From: Rhopalosiphum padi
Lineage: Eukaryota > Arthropoda > Insecta > Hemiptera > Aphididae
Length of the DNA stretch: 64,000 bases
Direction of reading: 5' to 3'
NCBI RefSeq assembly: GCF_020882245.1
Contig: NW_026869996.1
Span: 8,482,969-8,546,968, forward strand
Shown: piece by piece, positions 9,025-22,723 of the stretch
Position numbering within the stretch: position 1 is the first letter of the stretch
Layout of the letters: each line of letters starts with the position of its first letter
Made by a program: the position numbers and the translations under genes
The notes under the pieces: model-generated
Database searches by the model: none
What the model was told of the DNA's origin: nothing
What the model saw: only the letters and a program-made list of their open reading frames with translations

Positions 9025-9584
9025 CACAAGTAAGTGTCTTGATCCTTGACTACTAGATCAAGAAAATGATTCTAATTTATAATTTTTAACTTTCATTTTT
9101 TTCATTTTACCTGATATTTTTACTTCATAAAAACTATAAAATATGATTTTATAAGTTAATTTTGACGAATAATACAACTTAACATTTTTTCGTATTGAAA
9201 AGGAGCGATTTTCAGTTGTTTTACAAATGTATTTTTTAGTTACACTCATAATACATTTGAATTCCTTCTACAAAACATTCTGGTATATTTGTACTATCTT
9301 TTATGGCTTATCATAATTATTATTTATTATCATCTGTTAAAAATGTTTTGCAGTTTTACATTCGTATTTGTATTTAAGTTTCAATTGTAAATTCCTTTCA
9401 TGTATTTTGTATAAAAATGAAGTTTGTCTGTTAGTTTATGTTTTGATAGTTTCCACTTCTGAATTACTCAGTGTTGTCCACGTACTAGTTGTTATATGAA
9501 AATTGTCGTCCTCCTTATGGTATCTAGTAGTGACATTTTGTCCTCCAACCATTATACATATTTAACTTACTATTTTTTTTTTAG

Positions 9585-9735
9585 ATGGCTGTACACCAGA
9601 TATACTCAGGACATATTGAGACATGAATTACCATTTCTACCATATGGGAAAGTTTCAACATCCTACGTTGAAAATGGACTAGATGATCCTGATAATAATA
9701 ATAGTTTTATGCATAGTACGAGTAATGGATATTGA
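9585..9735 (+). CDS. Candidate exon A, unit 4
   Basis: Same peptide as unit 1, Asp codon GAT. Confidence 0.4.
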
Positions 9736-9773
9736 ATATAATTGATAGTCAATTAATAGTAGTGTAACAAAAA

Positions 9774-10505
9774 GTTAGTGTCATGAAATCCAGACCATTA
9801 GATTAAGTATATGATTCTTATTTAACATTACCAACTTCCATATATATCATATAAGCTGATACTTCATAAACACTATAAAACATGTTTTTATATGATTATT
9901 TTGACTCGTATTTTAAATTCATATTTTTAACTGCTTATAAAACAGTGAATTCTCAAGTTAGTGTCATGAAAGTCAGACCATTAGATTAAGAAAATTATTC
10001 TAATTTACCATTATTAACTAGCATACATTTCATTTAAGCTGATACTTCAATAACGCTATAAAACATGATTTTATATGATAATTTTGACGAATATTAAAAA
10101 TTCATTTTTTTAACTGTTTATAAATCAAACAATTCTCAAGTTAATCTCTTGAAACCTGGACCACTATATTAAGAAAATGATTCTAATTTACCATTATTAA
10201 CTTCTATAGATATTATGTAAGCTGATTCTTCATAAACACTAAAAAACATGCTTTTTTATGATAATTTTGACGAATATTAAAAATTCATTTTTTTAACTGT
10301 TTATAAAACACACAATTCTCATGTTAATCTCTTGAAACCTGGACCACTATATTAAGAAAATGATTCTAATTTAAAATTAATAATTTGCATATTTTTCATT
10401 TAAGCTGATGCTTTATAAACACTATAAAACATGTTTTTATATGATTATTTTGACTCGTATTTTATATTCATATTTTTAACTGCTTATAAAATACTGAATT
10501 CTCAA
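9774..10505 (+). repeat. Block 1, 4 monomers (a b d e), unit 4
   Basis: Exact 732 bp; order as unit 1. Confidence 0.93.
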
Positions 10506-10552
10506 GTTATTCTTTAACAATTATACATTATTAACTTACTACATTTTTTCAG

Positions 10553-10681
10553 ATGGACGTATGTCAGATCACTCAAGGCATGCAGAAACATGAATTCACA
10601 TTTCTACCATTTAAGAAAGTATCAACATCCTATGCTGAAAATGGACTAGAAGATACTGCTAATAATATTGGGTTTATATAA
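10553..10681 (+). CDS. Candidate exon B, unit 4
   Basis: Same peptide as unit 1. AATAAA at 10759-10764. Confidence 0.38.
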   Translation: MDVCQITQGMQKHEFTFLPFKKVSTSYAENGLEDTANNIGFI

Positions 10682-11930
10682 TGTGCGTGTAAGGGTTATT
10701 GAATATAATTGATAGTAAATTAATGGCAGTGAAACAATTGAGATTTGTTAATAATCTGAATAAAATTTTAGTTAACACCTTTGACTTGTAATTTTCATTC
10801 TTAAGAGTTACCATTATTAACTTGCAACCATTTCATTTAAGCTGATACTTCAATAACATTTTAAAACATGCTTTTTTATGATAATTTTGACGAATATTAA
10901 AAATTTTATTTTTTTAAACTGTTTATAAAACACACAATTCTCATGTTAATCTCTTGAAACCTGGACCACTATATTAAGAAAATGAATTTAATTTACCATT
11001 ATTAATTTGCATACATTTCATTTAAGCTGATGCTTCATAAACACTATACAACATTATTTTATATGATAATCTTTACGAATATTAAAAATTCATTTTTTTA
11101 ACTGTTTATAAAACAAACAATTCTCAAGTTAATCTCTTGAAACCTGGACCACTATATTAAGAAAATGATTCTAATTTACCATTATTAATTTACATACATT
11201 TCATTTAAGCTGATACTTCAATAATGCTATAAAACATGATTTTATATGATAATTTTGATGAATATTAAAAATTCATTTTTTTAACTGTTTATAAAACAAA
11301 CAATTCTCAAGTTAATCTCTTGAAACCTGGACCACTATATTAAGAAAATGATTCTAATTTACCATTATTAACTTCTATAGATATTATGTAAGCTGATTCT
11401 TCATAAACACTAAAAAACATGCTTTTTTATGATAATTTTGACGAATATTAAAAATTCATTTTTTTAACTGTTTATAAAACACACAATTCTCATGTTAATC
11501 TCTTGAAACCTGGACCACTATATTAAGAAAATGATTCTAATTTACCATTATTAATTTGCATACATTTCATTTAAGCTGATGCTTCATAAACACTATAAAA
11601 CATTATTTTATATGATAATCTTTACGAATATTAAAAATTCAAATTATTATCTGCTTATAAAACACTCAATTCTTAAGTTAGTGTCATGAAATCCAGACCA
11701 TTATATTAAGTAAATGATTCTTATTTACTATTATTAACTTCTATAAATATTATGTTAGCTGATTCTTCATAAACACTTCAAAAACATGTTTTTATATGAT
11801 AAGTTTGAGAAACATATGAATTCCTATTTTAATCTGCTTATAAAACAGTCAAATATTAAATATATACACCAACAGAGGGCGTGAGCGTCGCCGTAGTGGG
11901 GACGACATCCGTCGGCCGAACCGCCTCAGA

Positions 11931-12080
11931 ATGAAACTAGATAGTTGTGTGGCGTTCACCGTACTGCTGTGTATCGTAACGGGTCGTTGTTTTTACTTAG
12001 CTTTTGAGTCTACTCGTTATTTTTTAATTAAGATTTTTGATATTATAAACGGATTGTTCATATTTTATGCCCGAAGTTAA
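11931..12080 (+). CDS. Candidate signal-peptide ORF, unit 5
   Basis: Same reading as unit 1; TAA at 12078-12080. Confidence 0.45.
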   Translation: MKLDSCVAFTVLLCIVTGRCFYLAFESTRYFLIKIFDIINGLFIFYARS

Positions 12081-12640
12081 CACAAGTAAGTGTCTTGATC
12101 CTTGACTACTAGATCAAGAAAATGATTCTAATTTATAATTTTTAACTTTCATTTTTTTCATTTTACCTGATATTTTTACTTCATAAAAACTATAAAATAT
12201 GATTTTATAAGTTAATTTTGACGAATAATACAACTTAACATTTTTTCGTATTGAAAAGGAGCGATTTTCAGTTGTTTTACAAATGTATTTTTTAGTTACA
12301 CTCATAATACATTTGAATTCCTTCTACAAAACATTCTGGTATATTTGTACTATCTTTTATGGCTTATCATAATTATTATTTATTATCATCTGTTATAAAT
12401 GTTTTGCAGTTTTACATTCGTATTTGTATTTAAGTTTCAATTGTAAATTCCTTTCATGTATTTTGTATAAAAATGAAGTTTGTCTGTTAGTTTATGTTTT
12501 GATAGTTTCCACTTCTGAATTACTCAGTGTTGTCCACGTACTAGTTGTTATATAAAAATTGTCGTCCTCCTTATGGTATCTAGTAGTGACATTTTGTCCT
12601 CCAACCATTATACATATTTAACTTACTATTTTTTTTTTAG

Positions 12641-12791
12641 ATGGCTGTACACCAGATATACTCAGGACATATTGAGACATGAATTACCATTTCTACCATA
12701 TGGGAAAGTTTCAACATCCTACGTTGAAAATGGACTAGATGATCCTGATAATAATAATAGTTTTATGCATAGTACGAGTAATGGATATTGA
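12641..12791 (+). CDS. Candidate exon A, unit 5
   Basis: Same peptide as unit 1, Asp codon GAT, 10-T acceptor tract. Confidence 0.4.
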
Positions 12792-12829
12792 ATATAATTG
12801 ATAGTCAATTAATAGTAGTGTAACAAAAA

Positions 12830-13561
12830 GTTAGTGTCATGAAATCCAGACCATTAGATTAAGTATATGATTCTTATTTAACATTACCAACTTCCATATA
12901 TATCATATAAGCTGATACTTCATAAACACTATAAAACATGTTTTTATATGATTATTTTGACTCGTATTTTAAATTCATATTTTTAACTGCTTATAAAACA
13001 GTGAATTCTCAAGTTAGTGTCATGAAAGTCAGACCATTAGATTAAGAAAATTATTCTAATTTACCATTATTAACTAGCATACATTTCATTTAAGCTGATA
13101 CTTCAATAACGCTATAAAACATGATTTTATATGATAATTTTGACGAATATTAAAAATTCATTTTTTTAACTGTTTATAAATCAAACAATTCTCAAGTTAA
13201 TCTCTTGAAACCTGGACCACTATATTAAGAAAATGATTCTAATTTACCATTATTAACTTCTATAGATATTATGTAAGCTGATTCTTCATAAACACTAAAA
13301 AACATGCTTTTTTATGATAATTTTGACGAATATTAAAAATTCATTTTTTTAACTGTTTATAAAACACACAATTCTCATGTTAATCTCTTGAAACCTGGAC
13401 CACTATATTAAGAAAATGATTCTAATTTAAAATTAATAATTTGCATATTTTTCATTTAAGCTGATGCTTTATAAACACTATAAAACATGTTTTTATATGA
13501 TTATTTTGACTCGTATTTTATATTCATATTTTTAACTGCTTATAAAATACTGAATTCTCAA
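12830..13561 (+). repeat. Block 1, 4 monomers (a b d e), unit 5
   Basis: Exact 732 bp; order as unit 1. Confidence 0.93.
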
Positions 13562-13608
13562 GTTATTCTTTAACAATTATACATTATTAACTTACTACAT
13601 TTTTTCAG

Positions 13609-13737
13609 ATGGACGTATGTCAGATCACTCAAGGCATGCAGAAACATGAATTCACATTTCTACCATTTAAGAAAGTATCAACATCCTATGCTGAAAATGG
13701 ACTAGAAGATACTGCTAATAATATTGGGTTTATATAA
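13609..13737 (+). CDS. Candidate exon B, unit 5
   Basis: Same peptide as unit 1. AATAAA at 13815-13820. Confidence 0.38.
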   Translation: MDVCQITQGMQKHEFTFLPFKKVSTSYAENGLEDTANNIGFI

Positions 13738-14986
13738 TGTGCGTGTAAGGGTTATTGAATATAATTGATAGTAAATTAATGGCAGTGAAACAATTGAGAT
13801 TTGTTAATAATCTGAATAAAATTTTAGTTAACACCTTTGACTTGTAATTTTCATTCTTAAGAGTTACCATTATTAACTTGCAACCATTTCATTTAAGCTG
13901 ATACTTCAATAACATTTTAAAACATGCTTTTTTATGATAATTTTGACGAATATTAAAAATTTAATTTTTTTTAACTGTTTATAAAACACACAATTCTCAT
14001 GTTAATCTCTTGAAACCTGGACCACTATATTAAGAAAATGAATTTAATTTACCATTATTAATTTGCATACATTTCATTTAAGCTGATGCTTCATAAACAC
14101 TATACAACATTATTTTATATGATAATCTTTACGAATATTAAAAATTCAAATTATTATCTGCTTATAAAACACTCAATTCTCAAGTTAATCTCTTGAAACC
14201 TGGACCACTATATTAAGAAAATGATTCTAATTTACCATTATTAATTTACATACATTTCATTTAAGCTGATACTTCAATAATGCTATAAAACATGATTTTA
14301 TATGATAATTTTGATGAATATTAAAAATTCATTTTTTTAACTGTTTATAAAACAAACAATTCTCAAGTTAATCTCTTGAAACCTGGACCACTATATTAAG
14401 AAAATGATTCTAATTTACCATTATTAACTTCTATAGATATTATGTAAGCTGATTCTTCATAAACACTAAAAAACATGCTTTTTTATGATAATTTTGACGA
14501 ATATTAAAAATTCATTTTTTTAACTGTTTATAAAACACACAATTCTCATGTTAATCTCTTGAAACCTGGACCACTATATTAAGAAAATGATTCTAATTTA
14601 CCATTATTAATTTGCATACATTTCATTTAAGCTGATGCTTCATAAACACTATAAAACATTATTTTATATGATAATCTTTACGAATATTAAAAATTCAAAT
14701 TATTATCTGCTTATAAAACACTCAATTCTTAAGTTAGTGTCATGAAATCCAGACCATTATATTAAGTAAATGATTCTTATTTACTATTATTAACTTCTAT
14801 AAATATTATGTTAGCTGATTCTTCATAAACACTTCAAAAACATGTTTTTATATGATAAGTTTGAGAAACATATGAATTCCTATTTTAATCTGCTTATAAA
14901 ACAGTCAAATATTAAATATATACACCAACAGAGGGCGTGAGCGTCGCCGTAGTGGGGACGACATCCGTCGGCCGAACCGCCTCAGA

Positions 14987-15136
14987 ATGAAACTAGATAG
15001 TTGTGTGGCGTTCACCGTACTGCTGTGTATCGTAACGGGTCGTTGTTTTTACTTAGCTTTTGAGTCTACTCGTTATTTTTTAATTAAGATTTTTGATATT
15101 ATAAACGGATTGTTCATATTTTATGCCCGAAGTTAA
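14987..15136 (+). CDS. Candidate signal-peptide ORF, unit 6
   Basis: Same reading as unit 1; TAA at 15134-15136. Confidence 0.45.
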   Translation: MKLDSCVAFTVLLCIVTGRCFYLAFESTRYFLIKIFDIINGLFIFYARS

Positions 15137-15696
15137 CACAAGTAAGTGTCTTGATCCTTGACTACTAGATCAAGAAAATGATTCTAATTTATAATTTTTA
15201 ACTTTCATTTTTTTCATTTTACCTGATATTTTTACTTCATAAAAACTATAAAATATGATTTTATAAGTTAATTTTGACGAATAATACAACTTAACATTTT
15301 TTCGTATTGAAAAGGAGCGATTTTCAGTTGTTTTACAAATGTATTTTTTAGTTACACTCATAATACATTTGAATTCCTTCTACAAAACATTCTGGTATAT
15401 TTGTACTATCTTTTATGGCTTATCATAATTATTATTTATTATCATCTGTTAAAAATGTTTTGCAGTTTTACATTCGTATTTGTATTTAAGTTTCAATTGT
15501 AAATTCCTTTCATGTATTTTGTATAAAAATGAAGTTTGTCTGTTAGTTTATGTTTTGATAGTTTCCACTTCTGAATTACTCAGTGTTGTCCACGTACTAG
15601 TTGTTATATGAAAATTGTCGTCCTCCTTATGGTATCTAGTAGTGACATTTTGTCCTCCAACCATTATACATATTTAACTTACTATTTTTTTTTTAG

Positions 15697-15847
15697 ATGG
15701 CTGTACACCAGATATACTCAGGACATATTGAGACATGAATTACCATTTCTACCATATGGGAAAGTTTCAACATCCTACGTTGAAAATGGACTAGATGATC
15801 CTGATAATAATAATAGTTTTATGCATAGTACGAGTAATGGATATTGA
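15697..15847 (+). CDS. Candidate exon A, unit 6
   Basis: Same peptide as unit 1, Asp codon GAT. Confidence 0.4.
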
Positions 15848-15885
15848 ATATAATTGATAGTCAATTAATAGTAGTGTAACAAAAA

Positions 15886-16617
15886 GTTAGTGTCATGAAA
15901 TCCAGACCATTAGATTAAGTATATGATTCTTATTTAACATTACCAACTTCCATATATATCATATAAGCTGATACTTCATAAACACTATAAAACATGTTTT
16001 TATATGATTATTTTGACTCGTATTTTAAATTCATATTTTTAACTGCTTATAAAACAGTGAATTCTCAAGTTAGTGTCATGAAAGTCAGACCATTAGATTA
16101 AGAAAATTATTCTAATTTACCATTATTAACTAGCATACATTTCATTTAAGCTGATACTTCAATAACGCTATAAAACATGATTTTATATGATAATTTTGAC
16201 GAATATTAAAAATTCATTTTTTTAACTGTTTATAAATCAAACAATTCTCAAGTTAATCTCTTGAAACCTGGACCACTATATTAAGAAAATGATTCTAATT
16301 TACCATTATTAACTTCTATAGATATTATGTAAGCTGATTCTTCATAAACACTAAAAAACATGCTTTTTTATGATAATTTTGACGAATATTAAAAATTCAT
16401 TTTTTTAACTGTTTATAAAACACACAATTCTCATGTTAATCTCTTGAAACCTGGACCACTATATTAAGAAAATGATTCTAATTTAAAATTAATAATTTGC
16501 ATATTTTTCATTTAAGCTGATGCTTTATAAACACTATAAAACATGTTTTTATATGATTATTTTGACTCGTATTTTATATTCATATTTTTAACTGCTTATA
16601 AAATACTGAATTCTCAA
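15886..16617 (+). repeat. Block 1, 4 monomers (a b d e), unit 6
   Basis: Exact 732 bp; order as unit 1. Confidence 0.93.
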
Positions 16618-16664
16618 GTTATTCTTTAACAATTATACATTATTAACTTACTACATTTTTTCAG

Positions 16665-16793
16665 ATGGACGTATGTCAGATCACTCAAGGCATGCAGAAA
16701 CATGAATTCACATTTCTACCATTTAAGAAAGTATCAACATCCTATGCTGAAAATGGACTAGAAGATACTGCTAATAATATTGGGTTTATATAA
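16665..16793 (+). CDS. Candidate exon B, unit 6
   Basis: Same peptide as unit 1. AATAAA at 16871-16876. Confidence 0.38.
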   Translation: MDVCQITQGMQKHEFTFLPFKKVSTSYAENGLEDTANNIGFI

Positions 16794-18042
16794 TGTGCGT
16801 GTAAGGGTTATTGAATATAATTGATAGTAAATTAATGGCAGTGAAACAATTGAGATTTGTTAATAATCTGAATAAAATTTTAGTTAACACCTTTGACTTG
16901 TAATTTTCATTCTTAAGAGTTACCATTATTAACTTGCAACCATTTCATTTAAGCTGATACTTCAATAACATTTTAAAACATGCTTTTTTATGATAATTTT
17001 GACGAATATTAAAAATTTTATTTTTTTAAACTGTTTATAAAACACACAATTCTCATGTTAATCTCTTGAAACCTGGACCACTATATTAAGAAAATGAATT
17101 TAATTTACCATTATTAATTTGCATACATTTCATTTAAGCTGATGCTTCATAAACACTATACAACATTATTTTATATGATAATCTTTACGAATATTAAAAA
17201 TTCATTTTTTTAACTGTTTATAAAACAAACAATTCTCAAGTTAATCTCTTGAAACCTGGACCACTATATTAAGAAAATGATTCTAATTTACCATTATTAA
17301 TTTACATACATTTCATTTAAGCTGATACTTCAATAATGCTATAAAACATGATTTTATATGATAATTTTGATGAATATTAAAAATTCATTTTTTTAACTGT
17401 TTATAAAACAAACAATTCTCAAGTTAATCTCTTGAAACCTGGACCACTATATTAAGAAAATGATTCTAATTTACCATTATTAACTTCTATAGATATTATG
17501 TAAGCTGATTCTTCATAAACACTAAAAAACATGCTTTTTTATGATAATTTTGACGAATATTAAAAATTCATTTTTTTAACTGTTTATAAAACACACAATT
17601 CTCATGTTAATCTCTTGAAACCTGGACCACTATATTAAGAAAATGATTCTAATTTACCATTATTAATTTGCATACATTTCATTTAAGCTGATGCTTCATA
17701 AACACTATAAAACATTATTTTATATGATAATCTTTACGAATATTAAAAATTCAAATTATTATCTGCTTATAAAACACTCAATTCTTAAGTTAGTGTCATG
17801 AAATCCAGACCATTATATTAAGTAAATGATTCTTATTTACTATTATTAACTTCTATAAATATTATGTTAGCTGATTCTTCATAAACACTTCAAAAACATG
17901 TTTTTATATGATAAGTTTGAGAAACATATGAATTCCTATTTTAATCTGCTTATAAAACAGTCAAATATTAAATATATACACCAACAGAGGGCGTGAGCGT
18001 CGCCGTAGTGGGGACGACATCCGTCGGCCGAACCGCCTCAGA

Positions 18043-18192
18043 ATGAAACTAGATAGTTGTGTGGCGTTCACCGTACTGCTGTGTATCGTAACGGGTCGTT
18101 GTTTTTACTTAGCTTTTGAGTCTACTCGTTATTTTTTAATTAAGATTTTTGATATTATAAACGGATTGTTCATATTTTATGCCCGAAGTTAA
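18043..18192 (+). CDS. Candidate signal-peptide ORF, unit 7
   Basis: Same reading as unit 1; TAA at 18190-18192. Confidence 0.45.
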   Translation: MKLDSCVAFTVLLCIVTGRCFYLAFESTRYFLIKIFDIINGLFIFYARS

Positions 18193-18752
18193 CACAAGTA
18201 AGTGTCTTGATCCTTGACTACTAGATCAAGAAAATGATTCTAATTTATAATTTTTAACTTTCATTTTTTTCATTTTACCTGATATTTTTACTTCATAAAA
18301 ACTATAAAATATGATTTTATAAGTTAATTTTGACGAATAATACAACTTAACATTTTTTCGTATTGAAAAGGAGCGATTTTCAGTTGTTTTACAAATGTAT
18401 TTTTTAGTTACACTCATAATACATTTGAATTCCTTCTACAAAACATTCTGGTATATTTGTACTATCTTTTATGGCTTATCATAATTATTATTTATTATCA
18501 TCTGTTATAAATGTTTTGCAGTTTTACATTCGTATTTGTATTTAAGTTTCAATTGTAAATTCCTTTCATGTATTTTGTATAAAAATGAAGTTTGTCTGTT
18601 AGTTTATGTTTTGATAGTTTCCACTTCTGAATTACTCAGTGTTGTCCACGTACTAGTTGTTATATAAAAATTGTCGTCCTCCTTATGGTATCTAGTAGTG
18701 ACATTTTGTCCTCCAACCATTATACATATTTAACTTACTATTTTTTTTTTAG

Positions 18753-18903
18753 ATGGCTGTACACCAGATATACTCAGGACATATTGAGACATGAATTACC
18801 ATTTCTACCATATGGGAAAGTTTCAACATCCTACGTTGAAAATGGACTAGATGATCCTGATAATAATAATAGTTTTATGCATAGTACGAGTAATGGATAT
18901 TGA
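18753..18903 (+). CDS. Candidate exon A, unit 7
   Basis: Same peptide as unit 1, Asp codon GAT. This is the last unit with that allele. Confidence 0.4.
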
Positions 18904-18941
18904 ATATAATTGATAGTCAATTAATAGTAGTGTAACAAAAA

Positions 18942-19673
18942 GTTAGTGTCATGAAATCCAGACCATTAGATTAAGTATATGATTCTTATTTAACATTACC
19001 AACTTCCATATATATCATATAAGCTGATACTTCATAAACACTATAAAACATGTTTTTATATGATTATTTTGACTCGTATTTTAAATTCATATTTTTAACT
19101 GCTTATAAAACAGTGAATTCTCAAGTTAGTGTCATGAAAGTCAGACCATTAGATTAAGAAAATTATTCTAATTTACCATTATTAACTAGCATACATTTCA
19201 TTTAAGCTGATACTTCAATAACGCTATAAAACATGATTTTATATGATAATTTTGACGAATATTAAAAATTCATTTTTTTAACTGTTTATAAATCAAACAA
19301 TTCTCAAGTTAATCTCTTGAAACCTGGACCACTATATTAAGAAAATGATTCTAATTTACCATTATTAACTTCTATAGATATTATGTAAGCTGATTCTTCA
19401 TAAACACTAAAAAACATGCTTTTTTATGATAATTTTGACGAATATTAAAAATTCATTTTTTTAACTGTTTATAAAACACACAATTCTCATGTTAATCTCT
19501 TGAAACCTGGACCACTATATTAAGAAAATGATTCTAATTTAAAATTAATAATTTGCATATTTTTCATTTAAGCTGATGCTTTATAAACACTATAAAACAT
19601 GTTTTTATATGATTATTTTGACTCGTATTTTATATTCATATTTTTAACTGCTTATAAAATACTGAATTCTCAA
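18942..19673 (+). repeat. Block 1, 4 monomers (a b d e), unit 7
   Basis: Exact 732 bp; order as unit 1. Confidence 0.93.
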
Positions 19674-19720
19674 GTTATTCTTTAACAATTATACATTATT
19701 AACTTACTACATTTTTTCAG

Positions 19721-19849
19721 ATGGACGTATGTCAGATCACTCAAGGCATGCAGAAACATGAATTCACATTTCTACCATTTAAGAAAGTATCAACATCCTA
19801 TGCTGAAAATGGACTAGAAGATACTGCTAATAATATTGGGTTTATATAA
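19721..19849 (+). CDS. Candidate exon B, unit 7
   Basis: Same peptide as unit 1. AATAAA at 19927-19932. Confidence 0.38.
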   Translation: MDVCQITQGMQKHEFTFLPFKKVSTSYAENGLEDTANNIGFI

Positions 19850-21098
19850 TGTGCGTGTAAGGGTTATTGAATATAATTGATAGTAAATTAATGGCAGTGA
19901 AACAATTGAGATTTGTTAATAATCTGAATAAAATTTTAGTTAACACCTTTGACTTGTAATTTTCATTCTTAAGAGTTACCATTATTAACTTGCAACCATT
20001 TCATTTAAGCTGATACTTCAATAACATTTTAAAACATGCTTTTTTATGATAATTTTGACGAATATTAAAAATTTAATTTTTTTTAACTGTTTATAAAACA
20101 CACAATTCTCATGTTAATCTCTTGAAACCTGGACCACTATATTAAGAAAATGAATTTAATTTACCATTATTAATTTGCATACATTTCATTTAAGCTGATG
20201 CTTCATAAACACTATACAACATTATTTTATATGATAATCTTTACGAATATTAAAAATTCAAATTATTATCTGCTTATAAAACACTCAATTCTCAAGTTAA
20301 TCTCTTGAAACCTGGACCACTATATTAAGAAAATGATTCTAATTTACCATTATTAATTTACATACATTTCATTTAAGCTGATACTTCAATAATGCTATAA
20401 AACATGATTTTATATGATAATTTTGATGAATATTAAAAATTCATTTTTTTAACTGTTTATAAAACAAACAATTCTCAAGTTAATCTCTTGAAACCTGGAC
20501 CACTATATTAAGAAAATGATTCTAATTTACCATTATTAACTTCTATAGATATTATGTAAGCTGATTCTTCATAAACACTAAAAAACATGCTTTTTTATGA
20601 TAATTTTGACGAATATTAAAAATTCATTTTTTTAACTGTTTATAAAACACACAATTCTCATGTTAATCTCTTGAAACCTGGACCACTATATTAAGAAAAT
20701 GATTCTAATTTACCATTATTAATTTGCATACATTTCATTTAAGCTGATGCTTCATAAACACTATAAAACATTATTTTATATGATAATCTTTACGAATATT
20801 AAAAATTCAAATTATTATCTGCTTATAAAACACTCAATTCTTAAGTTAGTGTCATGAAATCCAGACCATTATATTAAGTAAATGATTCTTATTTACTATT
20901 ATTAACTTCTATAAATATTATGTTAGCTGATTCTTCATAAACACTTCAAAAACATGTTTTTATATGATAAGTTTGAGAAACATATGAATTCCTATTTTAA
21001 TCTGCTTATAAAACAGTCAAATATTAAATATATACACCAACAGAGGGCGTGAGCGTCGCCGTAGTGGGGACGACATCCGTCGGCCGAACCGCCTCAGA

Positions 21099-21248
21099 AT
21101 GAAACTAGATAGTTGTGTGGCGTTCACCGTACTGCTGTGTATCGTAACGGGTCGTTGTTTTTACTTAGCTTTTGAGTCTACTCGTTATTTTTTAATTAAG
21201 ATTTTTGATATTATAAACGGATTGTTCATATTTTATGCCCGAAGTTAA
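21099..21248 (+). CDS. Candidate signal-peptide ORF, unit 8
   Basis: Same reading as unit 1; TAA at 21246-21248. Confidence 0.45.
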   Translation: MKLDSCVAFTVLLCIVTGRCFYLAFESTRYFLIKIFDIINGLFIFYARS

Positions 21249-21809
21249 CACAAGTAAGTGTCTTGATCCTTGACTACTAGATCAAGAAAATGATTCTAAT
21301 TTATAATTTTTAACTTTCATTTTTTTCATTTTACCTGATATTTTTACTTCATAAAAACTATAAAATATGATTTTATAAGTTAATTTTGACGAATAATACA
21401 ACTTAACATTTTTTCGTATTGAAAAGGAGCGATTTTCAGTTGTTTTACAAATGTATTTTTTAGTTACACTCATAATACATTTGAATTCCTTCTACAAAAC
21501 ATTCTGGTATATTTGTACTATCTTTTATGGCTTATCATAATTATTATTTATTATCATCTGTTAAAAATGTTTTGCAGTTTTACATTCGTATTTGTATTTA
21601 AGTTTCAATTGTAAATTCCTTTCATGTATTTTGTATAAAAATGAAGTTTGTCTGTTAGTTTATGTTTTGATAGTTTCCACTTCTGAATTACTCAGTGTTG
21701 TCCACGTACTAGTTGTTATATGAAAATTGTCGTCCTCCTTATGGTATCTAGTAGTGACATTTTGTCCTCCAACCATTATACATATTTAACTTACTATTTT
21801 TTTTTTTAG

Positions 21810-21960
21810 ATGGCTGTACACCAGATATACTCAGGACATATTGAGACATGAATTACCATTTCTACCATATGGGAAAGTTTCAACATCCTACGTTGAAAAT
21901 GGACTAGACGATCCTGATAATAATAATAGTTTTATGCATAGTACGAGTAATGGATATTGA
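21810..21960 (+). CDS. Candidate exon A, unit 8
   Basis: Same peptide; Asp codon GAC. This begins the uninterrupted GAC run (units 8-19). Confidence 0.4.
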
Positions 21961-21998
21961 ATATAATTGATAGTCAATTAATAGTAGTGTAACAAAAA

Positions 21999-22547
21999 GT
22001 TAGTGTCATGTAATCCAGACCATTAGATTAAGTATATGATTCTTATTTAACATTACCAACTTCCATATATATCATATAAGCTGATACTTCATAAACACTA
22101 TAAAACATGTTTTTATATGATTATTTTGACTCGTATTTTAAATTCATATTTTTAACTGCTTATAAAACAGTGAATTCTCAAGTTAGTGTCATGAAAGTCA
22201 GACCATTAGATTAAGAAAATTATTCTAATTTACCATTATTAACTAGCATACATTTCATTTAAGCTGATACTTCAATAACGCTATAAAACATGATTTTATA
22301 TGATAATTTTGACGAATATTAAAAATTCATTTTTTTAACTGTTTATAAAACACACAATTCTCATGTTAATCTCTTGAAACCTGGACCACTTTATTAAGAA
22401 AATGATTCTAATTTACCATTAAAAACTAGCATACATTTCATTTAAGCTGATACTTCAATAATGCTATAAAACATGATTTTATATGATTATTTTGACTCGT
22501 ATTTTATATTCATATTTTTAACTGCTTATAAAATACTGAATTCTCAA
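21999..22547 (+). repeat. Block 1, 3 monomers (a b c/e), unit 8
   Basis: Exact 549 bp. The chimeric third monomer (22365-22547) has the same switch as in unit 2. Confidence 0.92.
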
Positions 22548-22594
22548 GTTATTCTTTAACAATTATACATTATTAACTTACTACATTTTTTCAG

Positions 22595-22723
22595 ATGGAC
22601 GTATGTCAGATCACTCAAGGCATGCAGAAACATGAATTCACATTTCTACCATTTAAGAAAGTATCAACATCCTATGCTGAAAATGGACTAGAAGATACTG
22701 CTAATAATATTGGGTTTATATAA
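22595..22723 (+). CDS. Candidate exon B, unit 8
   Basis: Same peptide as unit 1. AATAAA at 22801-22806. Confidence 0.38.
   Translation: MDVCQITQGMQKHEFTFLPFKKVSTSYAENGLEDTANNIGFI

Larger units (their letters stand above)
8804..11859 (+). repeat. Unit 4, 3056 bp
   Basis: Block 1 9774-10505, block 2 10771-11859. T-run 10. Carries the unit 3/6 patch in block 2 (about 11087) with a full set of six monomers. Confidence 0.97.
11860..14915 (+). repeat. Unit 5, 3056 bp
   Basis: Block 1 12830-13561, block 2 13827-14915. Same marker set as units 1 and 7. Confidence 0.97.
14916..17971 (+). repeat. Unit 6, 3056 bp
   Basis: Block 1 15886-16617, block 2 16883-17971. Carries the same block 2 patch as units 3 and 4 (about 17199), so patched and unpatched units are interleaved (1 no, 3-4 yes, 5 no, 6 yes, 7 no). 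Confidence 0.97.
17972..21027 (+). repeat. Unit 7, 3056 bp
   Basis: Block 1 18942-19673, block 2 19939-21027. Matches unit 1 at every marker checked; with unit 8 it appears to repeat the unit 1-2 segment. Confidence 0.97.
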
